Positions 11,890 through 21,788 of a stretch of 64,000 bases of DNA are shown here, one piece after another. Origin of the DNA: Cryptomeria japonica (lineage: Eukaryota > Streptophyta > Pinopsida > Cupressales > Cupressaceae); the NCBI RefSeq assembly GCF_030272615.1, contig NC_081415.1, positions 365,867,667 to 365,931,666 on the forward strand. Direction: 5' to 3'. Position 1 is the first letter of the stretch; the number at the start of each line of letters is the position of its first letter. Position numbers and translations under genes: made by a program. The notes under the pieces were generated by a model. It worked only from the letters and a program-made list of their open reading frames with translations. It did no database searches and had not been told where the DNA came from.

Positions 11890-13753
11890 TGGCAGAGTTT
11901 TGTTGCATTGCCAAAAGATAAAAATTACAATAGATCCCCTCCAGTATTTATAGGAGAGGACCCTTGAGAAAAAGGTGGGAGGATCCCAACTAACTTGAGA
12001 AATTCTCTCAACCACCATGACTTATTCCAACTACTAACTATGACTTATTCAAAATTACAAGTCCTATTCTAAATTGTAATCAGCTTACTTGTAATTAAAA
12101 AAGTGCAAGTGATAAACTTGCAATTACAAAATTGTTTTTTTACAGGTAAACTTGTCAAAACAAAATTACAAATACACAATTGAAACTATTCTATGTGTCC
12201 GAAGACACGAATCTAACTACATCATCCTTTGTTTCGAAAATCTTCATGCTGCTACAAGATGTTAGAACTTTAAGTATTCTGGATCGGTGAAGACATCTCG
12301 AATCGGAACAAGAACTTGCACCCTTGATAGTCTTTGTCTTTCGCCAACGAACTTCAATCCTATTTTCTTGCTTGGGGTAGTACCATTCATTCAGGAGGGA
12401 AAGGGCTGCCTTCCTCTTTTCATGTCATGACCATCTCTGTCTTGAAAGCATTCTATAATTTGCATCCATGAATTGTTGTTGTATCTCTTCTTTGTATCAT
12501 TCTCCAATCTTGAAATCTGCTTGCAAAATAAGGCCCATGCCTTAATTTACTGATTTGGTAGGTCATGTGTGCAAACAAGACTGACATGGGAAGGGATAAA
12601 TTGATGCAAAAATGGGCTCACAAGTGAATTTCGGGTTCTGGCAACTGTATTACATGTGCGGAAAAACAAGAGCAATTACAAGTAGTGCGGAAAAACAAGA
12701 GCATTAACTTGTAATTGCGGAGAACAAACATGAAACTTCATGTGTGTATTGGGTAACCACAAGTTTGCACTTGTAATTGGACCTTTAAGACTCATTTTCA
12801 AGTGTTTTTGAGTGCATTTTGGACCAATTTCGGGTTTTGGAAGGCTAACTGCGAGTGAAGACACAACTGCAATCGGGTTTTAAAATTCTAACTGCAAGTA
12901 GACTTTAAATGGGAAAAATGGATGAAATGGGGTTTTGACATGAGGGGAAAATGGAAAGAATGATACCAACCGGTAATGGCAAACTTGGAAAATGGGAAAA
13001 ACTCTTGTTTGCAATCAGATTTGTAAAATCTGAAATCAAATGAATGACTTGAAGACTCAACATTTATTACTTTGTAAAAAGAATGATTTACTCCTTCTAC
13101 CAAAGGGGAAGAACAATGATACCACCACGTTGCATTTCTTGTTGCAGAAAAACAGCTTGAAAGAAGAGTCCCACAAGGCGTCAAACACTTCACATTGAAT
13201 GTTAGATGCAAAACCGATCACACATGGCGGAATACGTGGCAGAATTTGAGGGTAAAACGCCACAAAATGCAGAGCTAAGACAGCGAATGGAGAAGCAAAA
13301 GACCCCCACATTACTATGCATTCAAAGCCCCACTCCCATAAGAATCGGATTCAACTTGCAAAGCACCAAAAGTTCACTGCTTCTTAGGGAAAAACATGGT
13401 AATAACCAGCAAAGGGCGTATTCCAAAAACGTCTTCAAAAACGTTTTCAAAAATACCTTCAAAAATGCTTCACGTGTTCATCCAATCCGTTTTTGGTGAA
13501 AAACGTGGCAAGCAACATTGATTCCCAACGATTTTACAGGAATGTGGAACAGATTTAGGGGAAGAATGCCACCAAAATCAGATTCATGGGAAGAAAAGTG
13601 CAGGTCGGGTTCTTCATCTCCAACTACAAGCAAAATGTGCCCTCCAAAGATGCAATCGGGTTTTAAAAACCCCTTTGCAAGTTTTAAATTGCATCACTTT
13701 TTCCTTCACTTGGGCGAATTCGGGTTTTAGGGAAGAAAGAACAAAAAGACATC
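11890..13753. other. Body of LTR-3, no gene
   Basis: No coding signal. The stretch is rich in ACTTGTAATT and TTACAAGT motifs in both orientations (for example near 12060-12160 and 12670-12780). Confidence 0.5.
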
Positions 13754-14179
13754 AAATATGGATCGAAGAATAATGACAGCGATTCTGGAAGACTGATTGC
13801 CGTGAGTTATTGATCGTCTCCATCATTGAATCCGGTTTAAATACAAGAGGAAAGGTTGCCTACGTAGGGACATGTCCATACGTGGCAGTTGCCACGTATG
13901 GACATGCCCCTACGGAGGCAACCGTTCATAACAATTAGTTTGTTTATGTTTAATTTCCGAACTGCATGCTCCATTAATATAATGCGATCAAGAATCACAT
14001 GGGCACAATAACTATCGTGCCCACTGTGATTATCATCGCAGTGTATACAAAGTTTATGTCCATCTGCATATCGGGACTGTGTGTTAATAGCACTCTCCAG
14101 AATGACTTTCAGGCATCGATCATATATATATAATAACCGATTTAGCATCAGTTAGATTCATGAGGGCTATATCTTAACA
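13754..14179 (-). repeat. copia-1 3' LTR
   Basis: Read on the minus strand it begins TGTTAAGATATAGCCC. It matches 18674-19099 with scattered substitutions. It contains a near-perfect palindrome at 13871-13906. Confidence 0.9.
13871..13906. promoter_or_regulatory. LTR palindrome with paired ACGTGGCA motifs
   Basis: Two perfect 17-bp arms (CATGTCCATACGTGGCA and its complement) flank a 2-bp centre. Weaker pairing continues outward to about 13858 and 13919. Each arm holds ACGTGGC, the core of the plant abscisic-acid response element. The same structure is at 18791-18826 in the other LTR with one mismatch. Regulatory use is inference. Confidence 0.6.
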
Positions 14180-14188
14180 CTCCCTCTT
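14180..14188 (-). other. copia-1 polypurine tract
   Basis: The minus strand reads AAGAGGGAG directly before the LTR start TGTTAAGAT. This is the expected place for plus-strand priming. Confidence 0.6.
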
Positions 14189-14578
14189 AGCAGGAGTGGA
14201 TCTAAGTAATTTTCTTGGGAGCATATTCTTTCATGACTTCCGACACAATTCGGGACAACATTTAATATAGTCTTGTCATGACAATAGACTCACTATCATG
14301 ATATCTAGCTCAGTCCGGGACAATCACTTAAGAAGTCAATCATGAGATGATCACATACTTTAGGATCAAGATATCCGACACAGTCCGGGACAACAACTTA
14401 ATGTAGTCAATCTTGACACTTGGTCAACTATTGTCAAGATCGTCACCTTGAAATAGTAACCTTAAACATAAGAAGATCATCATCTTCTTGAACACAGTTA
14501 GAATATTGCAATATACATTTTATTTATTTATTCATGAACAAATTACACATGGTAGGAATTTCATTATAATAATCTCAA

Positions 14579-14959
14579 TTATAATCTAGTCATAACAAGT
14601 TTACTTCTGAAGTATTCTATCTTCAATCTTGCAAGTGGCTTGGTGAAGATATCAGCATTTTGTTCTTCAGTACTGATGTACACTAGTTTTATGACATTTC
14701 GATCTACCATATCTCTTATGTAGTGATAAGGGATCTCAATATGTTTGGATCGATTGTGAAAAAATGGACTTACTGAGAGCTTGATACAGCTCTGATCATC
14801 ACAGTGAATTATTGTTGAATTCAGAGTTTTTCCAAATAATCCAAATAATAACTTTCTCAGCCATACCGCTTCATGAGCTCCCATGGAGGCTGCCATATAT
14901 TCTGCTTCAGTGGAGCTTTGTGCAACTGCTGACTGTTTTCTGCTGAACCAAGATATCAT
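14579..14959 (-). pseudogene. copia-1 RNase H domain
   Basis: Ty1/copia RNase H C-terminal part. It shows SSTEAEYMA (residues about 16-24), HCDDQSCIKL and the family-end motif ADIFTKPLA. It lies in the same frame as the RT segment at 15092-16210 and is separated from it by a single TGA where the family normally has a basic residue after RYL. The frame ends naturally at 14579. In an active element this domain degrades the RNA strand during cDNA synthesis. Confidence 0.88.
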
Positions 14960-15091
14960 AGCAGAACCTAGATTGAAGCAACACCCTGTAATACTTTTAC
15001 GATCAGTGGTACTTCCGACCCAATCAGAATCAGAATATCCTTCAAGTTTAATCTCAACATTTTCATACTTTAAGCCAAGTCCGATTGTGCC

Positions 15092-16210
15092 TCATAAATA
15101 TCTTAGAATGTGTTTAGCAGCCATTAGATGTATCTTCTTAGGTTCACACATGAAGTGACTTAATACATTTGTAGCATAGCAGATATCAGGACGAGTATTT
15201 ACCAAATACATGAGTGAACCGACGATTTGTTTGTAGAGTGTGAGATCTGTAGATTTTGAATCTTCTGCCTCAATTTTTAGCTTGTGCAAATTAGTTTCCA
15301 TTGGTGTAGCTAATGGCTTACACTCCATCATCCCAAATCTAGTTAGAATATCTGTGGTGTACTTTCCTTGATTTAGGAAGATGTAGTTTTTCTTCTGCCA
15401 TACTTCTAATCCCAGAAAATAATGTAGAATCCCTAGATCCTTCATATCGAATTCTACTGCCAGATCTTGCTTACATTTCACAATGAGATTATCCTTTCCT
15501 GTTATCAAAAGATCATCCACATAAAGGACCAATATAATCATAGTGCCATTTGAAGCCTTGAAGTAGATGTTGGGATCTGCTAGGTTCTTGGAATACCCTA
15601 GTTTGGAGAGATAGTTGTCTATCCTTGCATACCAAGCCCTAGGTGCTTGTTTTAGCCCATAGAGAGCTTTCTTTAGTTTACAAACATAGCAATTTTTATC
15701 ACGTATGGTGAATCCTTCTAGTTGTTCTATATATACTTCTTCTTCAATTGAACCATTTAGGAAGGTAGTCTTTACGTCCATTTGGTGAATTTTCCATCCT
15801 TTGGATGCTGCAATTGCAATGATTGTTCTTACTGACGTATACCAGGCAACTGGGGCAAATGTCTCTTCATAATCAATTCCTTCTTTCTGAGAGAATCCCC
15901 TGGCCACAAAGCGAGCTTTATGTTTTTCAATGCTGCCATCAGATGCATATTTGATCTTGAATAACCACTTGGATGAGACAACTGATTTGTCTTTTGGTCT
16001 AGGCACTATATCCCAAACATCATTCTTTAGTATAGATTGATATTCTTCAACCATAGCATCTTTCCAAGCCTGTTTTGATAAAGCTTCTCTGACATTTGTT
16101 GGTTCAGAATTTGTGAGTTCGGTTAGAAGTGCAGCATAACATTTTAGAGTTCTTGTTCTCTTATTTTCTTTGGAAATTTCATTTGGTTCTACATTATTCT
16201 CTTCAATCAT
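15092..16210 (-). pseudogene. copia-1 reverse transcriptase
   Basis: A 372-residue open segment covering the complete Ty1/copia reverse transcriptase. It has WKDAMVEEY (about 49-57), the N-terminal motif KHKARFVARGF, QMDVKTTFLNG (143-153, first catalytic Asp), KALYGLKQAPRAWY and the catalytic box YVDDLLITG (230-238). All catalytic Asp residues are present. The segment is not in the same frame as the integrase upstream (16396-17196), so a frameshift lies at about 16210-16396 in the variable linker. A TGA ends it just before RNase H. Confidence 0.92.
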
Positions 16211-16395
16211 TTTCCTTGCCCACAGAGGTTTTTTCTTGTTATTGAGTGTTTCAATATTTTCATCAACAAGAGGTTCAGAAGCTCTTATGATGTCCTCCCT
16301 CTCAGTGTCTGAAGGTTCGGAATTTTCTATGATATTCTCCCTCTCAATGTCTGAAGGTTTGGAATTTTCTATGATATTCTCCCTCTCAATCTCAG

Positions 16396-17430
16396 TTATG
16401 TGATCTTCTCTTCTTTAGTAATGTTATCATCCTCAGGTTCTTTGAGTGTAGTGTTTTCTTCAAACTTTACATCTCTACTTATCTCAACAGATTTTTTCCC
16501 TGGAATGTAAATCCGATATCCTTTAGTATTTTCACTATAGCCAATGAAGATACCTCTTTTTCCAGATGGTTCTAGTTTTGTCCTCTTTTCTTTAGGAACA
16601 TGTATATATACAGGACAGCCAAATATCCTTAAATAACTTAAGGCTGGTTTGTTCCCTGTAAAAGCTTCTTTACGAGTTATGTTTTCTAGAACTGAGTGCG
16701 GACATCTGTTTTGAATGTAGACTTTTGTATTTGAAGCTTCTGCCCAGAATGAAGTGTATAAGTTTTGGTCATGCATCATGGCTTTTGCTGCTTCAATTAT
16801 GGTTCTATTATTTCTTTCTACTACTCCATTCTGTTGTGGATTATATGGTACAGTATACTCCCTCTTAATCCCAATAGAATTACAAAAGTCTTTGAAGTTG
16901 CAAGATGTATATTCTCCCCCATTGTAGGATCTTAACACCTTAATTTTCTTCCCTGACTGGTTTTCTACTAGTGCCTTGAATTCTTTGAACTTAGATAGTA
17001 CTTCATTTGAGTCTTTGCACTTTATAAAATATATCCATGTTTTTCGAGAGTAGTCGTCAACAAAGATTATGTGATATAAGGATCCAGTTAGGGATGGTGT
17101 TGACATGGGACCGCATAGGTCTAAGTGAATTAGTTCTAAAATAGATTTTGATTTGTGCTCGCTTGAGGGAAAAGAAACTTTCACATTCTTTCCCAAGGCA
17201 CATCCTTTGCAAATGCCCGTGTGTTCAGATTTTAGTTGGGGTAGTCCTGAAGTAATCTTCTTTATGTTGGATAGAGCACTATATCTTAGGTGTCCTAATC
17301 TTTTGTGCCATAATTCATTATTATTTGAAAATTCAAGATTTAGTGCTTCCTTTTGATCACTGCATAGTTGGTATAGGCTACCATCTCTTGAACCTATTGT
17401 TATGGCATTTTTGATATTTGTATTTTTAGG
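16396..17430 (-). pseudogene. copia-1 integrase
   Basis: The open part at 16396-17196 continues upstream in the same frame to 17430. The HHCC zinc finger is intact there (HKRLGH ... CKGC). The catalytic core has the first Asp in HLDLCGP (residue 26 of the open part) and the Glu in NGVVERNNR (residue 127). The second Asp is replaced by Tyr: the segment reads LRSYNGGEY (Tyr91) where the family has LRSDNGGEY. A TAG separates this region from gag-protease. With Tyr at this site the integrase is expected to be inactive. Confidence 0.9.
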
Positions 17431-18532
17431 CTAGAGTAGAACTTTATCTTCATTGAAGGTAACCCGATATCCTTGATCAGCTAGGCCTGAGATTGAGACT
17501 AGATTTCTTTTTATTCCAGGTACAAACAGAACATCCTTTAATTGTAGAGATACTCCATTTCTTAGTTTGATAGTACAGGTCCCAATTCCTTTCACAGGAT
17601 ATGTGGAGTTATCTCTAATAGTAACCTCTTCACTTGAGTGCCCGTTAAGTGTTTCAAACTGATTTCTAAATCCAGTTATATGCCTTGATGCTCCACTGTC
17701 TACGATCCAAGTGTTTTTATTTGTATTTATTTCGCTTGATAGGGCTAAGAAGAAAAGTGAGTTTTCTCCTTGGACTTCGGCTAGAGTAGCTTGTGTTTTC
17801 TTCCTTTCTGGACAATTCCTGTGAGTGTGCCCATATTTGTCGCATTTGTAACACTGAATTTTAGACATATCTCTTTTCTGATGGTTTTTATTTCCTCTCT
17901 TCCGTTTGGAGAACTTTTTCTTTTTGTTGAAGGTATTTGTATTAAGTGCTTGGATTTCTCCTTCTTTATTTGGCCCTAATCCTCTTGAGATTAGTCGAGA
18001 TTCCTCTTGAATGCACTCGTTCTTAAGTTGTTCAAATTTGGGTAAGGGGGTTGTTCTGCTAATACATTGAATGTAGGATTCCCATGAAATTGGTAATCCT
18101 CTTAGGGCTATGAGAGAGATTTCTTGATCATCTACCTCATTTCCAATAGTTTGTAATTGGTCTTTTACTTCAAATATCCTTGAAAAGTATGTAGATATTG
18201 TATCATCTTTATTCATCTTTATGTTTAAAAGTTGTTGTTTCAAGGTTAACATTCTATGTATTTTTAATGGTTTTAAATACTTCATATGCTTTAGGCAGTC
18301 TAGCTATAGATGGAAGAATATGATCTTTGACTGAGTCAATAATTATTTTCTTTGCTTTATTATTACACCTTTTCTAGGTAGATTTCTCTAGATCATCATT
18401 TGGCATGTCTAGATTTTCTTCTATGTAAGACTCTAATTCTAGTTCTTCAAGAATGGCAATGATTCGTATCTTCCAGGAAACGAAGTTGGAGGATCCTTCG
18501 AGTCTATCTTCCACTCTCATATTACTTGACAT
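17431..18532 (-). pseudogene. copia-1 gag and protease
   Basis: The likely start is ATG at 18530-18532 (MSSNMRVEDRLEG), followed by SSNFVSWKIRI, typical of copia gag N-termini. A TAG and a frameshift lie between about 18285 and 18380. The open part at 17431-18285 covers the rest of gag, with a basic Lys/Arg stretch and one CCHC knuckle CYKCDKYGHTHRNC (residues 145-158). The aspartic protease motif WIVDSGASRHITG follows (active-site Asp at residue 196), intact. The open frame ends at a TAG before integrase. Confidence 0.88.
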
Positions 18533-18653
18533 TTTGAATATTTTCTTAGTCGGATATATCCTCTGCGTATATAGCCTCTGCGTCGATTTGTTATTTACTT
18601 CCGATAAATGCTTATGAGTAATATGGCTGTCTAATTTATTCTCTCAATAACTT

Positions 18654-18666
18654 GGCTCTGATACCA
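18654..18666 (-). other. copia-1 primer-binding site
   Basis: The minus strand reads TGGTATCAGAGCC directly after the 5' LTR end CACAACA. This is the standard initiator-methionine tRNA primer site of plant copia elements. Confidence 0.9.
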
Positions 18667-19099
18667 TGTTGTGAAATATGGATCGAAGAATAATGACAGC
18701 GATGCTGGAAGACTGATTGCCGTGAGTTATTGATCGTCTCCATCATTGAATCCGGTTTAAATACAAGAGGAAAGGTTGCCTACGTAGGGACATGTCCATA
18801 CGTGGCAGTTGCCACGTATGGATATGCCCCTACGGAGGCAACCGTTCATAACAATTAGTTTGTTTATGTTTAATTTCCGAACTGCATGCTCCGTTAATAT
18901 AATGCGATCGAGAATCACATGTGCACGATAACTATTGTGCCCACTGTGATTATCATCGCAGTGTATACAAAGTTTATGTCCATCTGCATATCGGGACTAT
19001 GTGTTAATAGCACTCTCCAAAATGACTTTCAGGCATCGATCATATATATATAATAACCGCTTTACCATCAGTTAGATTCACGAGGGCTATATCTTAACA
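18667..19099 (-). repeat. copia-1 5' LTR
   Basis: The minus strand begins TGTTAAGATATAGCC and ends TTTCACAACA, next to the primer site. It carries the ACGTGGCA palindrome at 18791-18826. Confidence 0.9.
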
Positions 19100-19105
19100 A
19101 AAATA

Positions 19106-19260
19106 ACTTGTAATAGGGAAATAAAATCCCCTTTACAAGTTTAAAATGACTTTGACAAAAAGAATAGGGAAATAAAATCCCTTTTACAAGTTTTAGAATT
19201 AAAACAGCTTAAAGGACATAAAACAAGTAATAGGGAAATAAAATCTGTATTACATCTAAA
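19106..19260 (+). repeat. Three imperfect about 55-bp tandem units in LTR-3
   Basis: AATAGGGAAATAAAATCCC, usually followed by TTTTACAAGTTT, repeats three times; the last unit is degraded. Confidence 0.7.
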
Positions 19261-19868
19261 ATCACTTAAGTAGGAACTTTTAAAAGAAATTACAAGTTCT
19301 TTTTAAACTTGTAATTTGTCCAAAAAGTTCCTACAATGACTTAAAAGACATAAAAAGCAAGGGGGAAATAAAAAGTAAGTTACAAGTGACAAGTTTTAAA
19401 TAATTGTTTAAAAATTTCCGTACAACACTAAAACAAGAGAAAATTAAAACTTGCAATCAAAGGAAAATTTTCCACTTGCAGTCAAGAAGAAAAAACCCGA
19501 AATTGAAGAAAAACATAGCAAACGAACTCGAAACGCGATGAAATTTGAAACGTGAATCGAAGATGGACAGAAGATCCATCCAGACCAACAAGAAGCAAAA
19601 ATTTTGCCTCAAGAAGCATGCTTTAAGAGTAAAATCTCAACCTGCAGTGACTACTCTAAAACCCGAATTTGCAAAAAAAGCTAGGAAAAAGAAGACCAAA
19701 ACTCACCAAAATTTGGACAATGATGGCAAAGACACTTCCCAATGATTTGACACTAACAAATGTGAGTTTTGCACCTCTTAAAACATGCCTTGGAGACAAA
19801 AATGACACATTTTAAGCAAAAATTTGTAGGGGTTGTCACATTTTTGAAAATTCAAAAATGAGGACAAC
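19261..19868. other. Remainder of LTR-3, no gene
   Basis: AT-rich, with further ACTTGTAATT motifs. Short Lys-rich open frames at 19545-19745 have no family signature and were not taken as genes. Confidence 0.5.
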
Positions 19869-19871
19869 ACG

Positions 19872-20678
19872 TCTCCAACAACTCAAGCAACTGTTGAGGC
19901 AACATGATCCTTTGGCTACGCCACCGCCATTGCCTCCTCCAGACGTAGTTGATGATTTTGAAAGGATGAAAGCTTCGGCGCAGCTGATGGATACTTGGAT
20001 TAATAAGACTTTTGAAAGGGCGAATGCATTCATAGAAGAACTAGTAAAGATATTTGATAGAGCTAAGGTGATCCTTGAAAGAACTCAAGCACTCATGACA
20101 GTATATGACACCTTTGTCTACACCAGAGACTTCACCATACGCATATTGCAAGTAATGAAGAATACGCCAAGACAGACTTTGGTGAGTGAAGGGATATTGA
20201 AAGATGGACAATCACTTGATTTCCAACAGTGGTGTAATTTGCTTTGCATGAGGAAAGTCATATTTGAAGATATCAACGGTGGATGCATCAAGCAATTAAC
20301 TTGATAGATGATAAGATCTTGGAAGTAGCCGTGATCATTCTCAAGAAGCAAAAGAATGAAGGAATTGATATTGATGCTGAGCAACTAGCTGAGTGAGTGA
20401 AGACTATCTTCTTTGGAGCAGATGAATCACCTTCCGAGAGGCAGCTGGATGATATTCACTCATTCACAGTGCTTACCAGCAAAACAAGAGATTACGGGCC
20501 AGGATGGGAGGCGACCTTTGCCTCAAGCTTGGATGAAGTCAGTTACTTAGAAGAGCAATTGAAGAACCTACCTACACATCCAATAACTGAAATTGAATCA
20601 ATGACGTCTAGATTCGTTGAATTTGCAAAAAGAGAAAAGGATAATGGCAACAAGATTCTAGAAGATAGTTTGTTATGA
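19872..20678 (+). pseudogene. Element A ORF, part 3 (helical C-terminal region)
   Basis: It continues the reading frame of part 2 across LTR-3. It opens with LQQLKQLLRQHD, then a proline-rich hinge (PPPLPPPDV), then a long helical region (open to 20304). After a one-base frame change it continues through FFGADESPSERQLDD to the final stop at 20676-20678. I do not recognise a known domain. The protein is soluble with no membrane segment. Total reconstructed length of the three parts is very roughly 1000 residues, interrupted many times. Function unknown; the context is a non-autonomous LTR element without pol. Confidence 0.55.
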
Positions 20679-21739
20679 TCCTATGTGGCATCAATTTTTC
20701 CTCTTAGAGGATTTTTCCTCATATTTTCTGCCAAATGGATGTCACATTCCCATTGACTAATATTAAATAACTTGCAATAATTAGGTATTTTGGTAGTAAC
20801 AAACCCTAAGTAGGGTTTAGGTGGAAAAATATGAGCCCTCAATTCTGATTTAATCTTGGCCATTCATTGTAATTGAGAGCTCTATATAAGCTCAACTCAT
20901 TTCATTTGTAAAGGATTGATTAGAAAAGTTTTGAAGAATTGTTGCTTGATGCTACAGAAATTAATAAAATCATTGAACTGTTGGTGACTTATTGAGGTTT
21001 GAAGCATTTACTTCTTTCTTCATCCTTTTATGAGAGGTTAATATCGAAAAGACAAAAAAAATTAGAATAGAATTTGATTTAAGTGTTTTCCATGAGTGAA
21101 AGATACATGTGGATGATTGAAAGTGAAGCTCGTTTTTCATACTACTATCCATCAATGGTGAGGTATATTGCGTAGTCAATTGAACCCACCTTAACCAAAG
21201 CTTAACTTCAATTTCTATTTCATCATTGATAAGCTTCACCTTGAAGGTATCCATGTTCGTGGTAGTGATTTGAATATCACCAAGCTATCCCTAGAAGATT
21301 GCACTAGCATTGTCGAGATGTTTAAAGCATGTCAAAGAAAAGCTTAGTTGAGCTCACTTGAAATTGTCCATTGTCTTGCATTCTTAGGATTAGCATAGCA
21401 TTCCTAAACCCTACTCTTTTTTCATTTTTTTATCAAAGATCAGTAGTAGTAGTAGTAGTAGAAGAGAGCGATATTGCAACATCATTTGAAGAATGTCATT
21501 CCATTGAACTTGAATTGAATCTAGCAAAGAACAATTATGTAAATCCCCTCGTAGGTACAGCAAATACATCACACCATTGAAGCTATCCAACAAGTCAAGA
21601 CTTGACATCGAGAACCTTGGAGTCATCTCAAGTGATCCTTTTGGCTAGATTTTAGTAGTTGAGAAGTCTTTGTTCAAGAGAGGATAGAGTATTCAATACT
21701 TTATTCTATGTTTAATTGTGCATAAAAGCACCATCAACA
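20671..21739 (+). mobile_element. Gypsy element B 5' LTR
   Basis: It ends CACCATCAACA at 21739, directly before a primer-site-like TGGCGCTAAGAGGG. The start is taken as TGTTATGATCC at 20671 but is not confirmed by a second LTR. TATATAA at 20883-20889 is a good TATA box. The 3' part matches, in inverted orientation, the LTR at 40657-41650 (shared segment AGAGGATAGAGTATTCAATA). If the start is right, it overlaps the stop of element A, so B would have inserted at or replaced the end of A. Confidence 0.65.
20883..20889 (+). promoter_or_regulatory. TATA box of LTR B
   Basis: TATATAA sits in the sequence GAGCTCTATATAAGCTC, about 850 bp from the LTR end. The surrounding GAGCTC and AGCTC form a short inverted repeat. 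Confidence 0.6.
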
Positions 21740-21743
21740 AAAT

Positions 21744-21757
21744 TGGCGCTAAGAGGG
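21744..21757 (+). other. Gypsy B primer-binding site
   Basis: TGGCGCTAAGAGGG begins 4 bp after the LTR end. TGGCGCT-type primer sites are usual in plant Ty3/gypsy elements. I did not assign the tRNA. Confidence 0.6.
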
Positions 21758-21788
21758 CCTTGATTAGAGAGAATACCATTCAAGTCAT

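Larger units (their letters stand above)
13754..19099 (-). mobile_element. copia-1: nearly complete Ty1/copia element, minus strand
   Basis: Two LTRs (13754-14179 and 18667-19099) bracket gag, protease, integrase, reverse transcriptase and RNase H in the Ty1/copia order. The initiator-Met tRNA primer site is at 18654-18666 and a purine tract at 14180-14188. The LTRs are close copies with roughly a dozen substitutions in about 426 bp. The 3' LTR lacks the last 7 bases (CACAACA on the minus strand) seen in the 5' LTR, and no matching target duplication was found, so that end is damaged. It is inserted in LTR-3. Breaks are few: nonsense codons in gag, between protease and integrase and between RT and RNase H, one frameshift in the early gag and one after integrase, and a changed integrase catalytic residue. 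Confidence 0.92.
11113..19869. mobile_element. LTR-3: long LTR-like insertion in element A, split by copia-1
   Basis: On the plus strand it begins TGTTGGTTGAAAATTTTG and ends GAGGACAACA. The termini are imperfect inverted repeats, as in LTRs. The left flank is CATCG. The right flank retains only CG, consistent with a small deletion in the duplication. Removing this segment restores the element A reading frame. Without copia-1 (13754-19099) it is about 3.4 kb and has no gag or pol, so a solo LTR is the simplest reading. Orientation is uncertain; the minus strand start TGTTGTCCTCATTTTTG looks like a gypsy LTR start. Confidence 0.6.

Noticed and set aside
20671-21739. Reading this LTR as the 3' LTR of element A
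   Set aside because: A primer-site-like sequence and a gypsy gag follow it directly, so it is better read as a 5' LTR of element B. No matching LTR was found upstream of element A.
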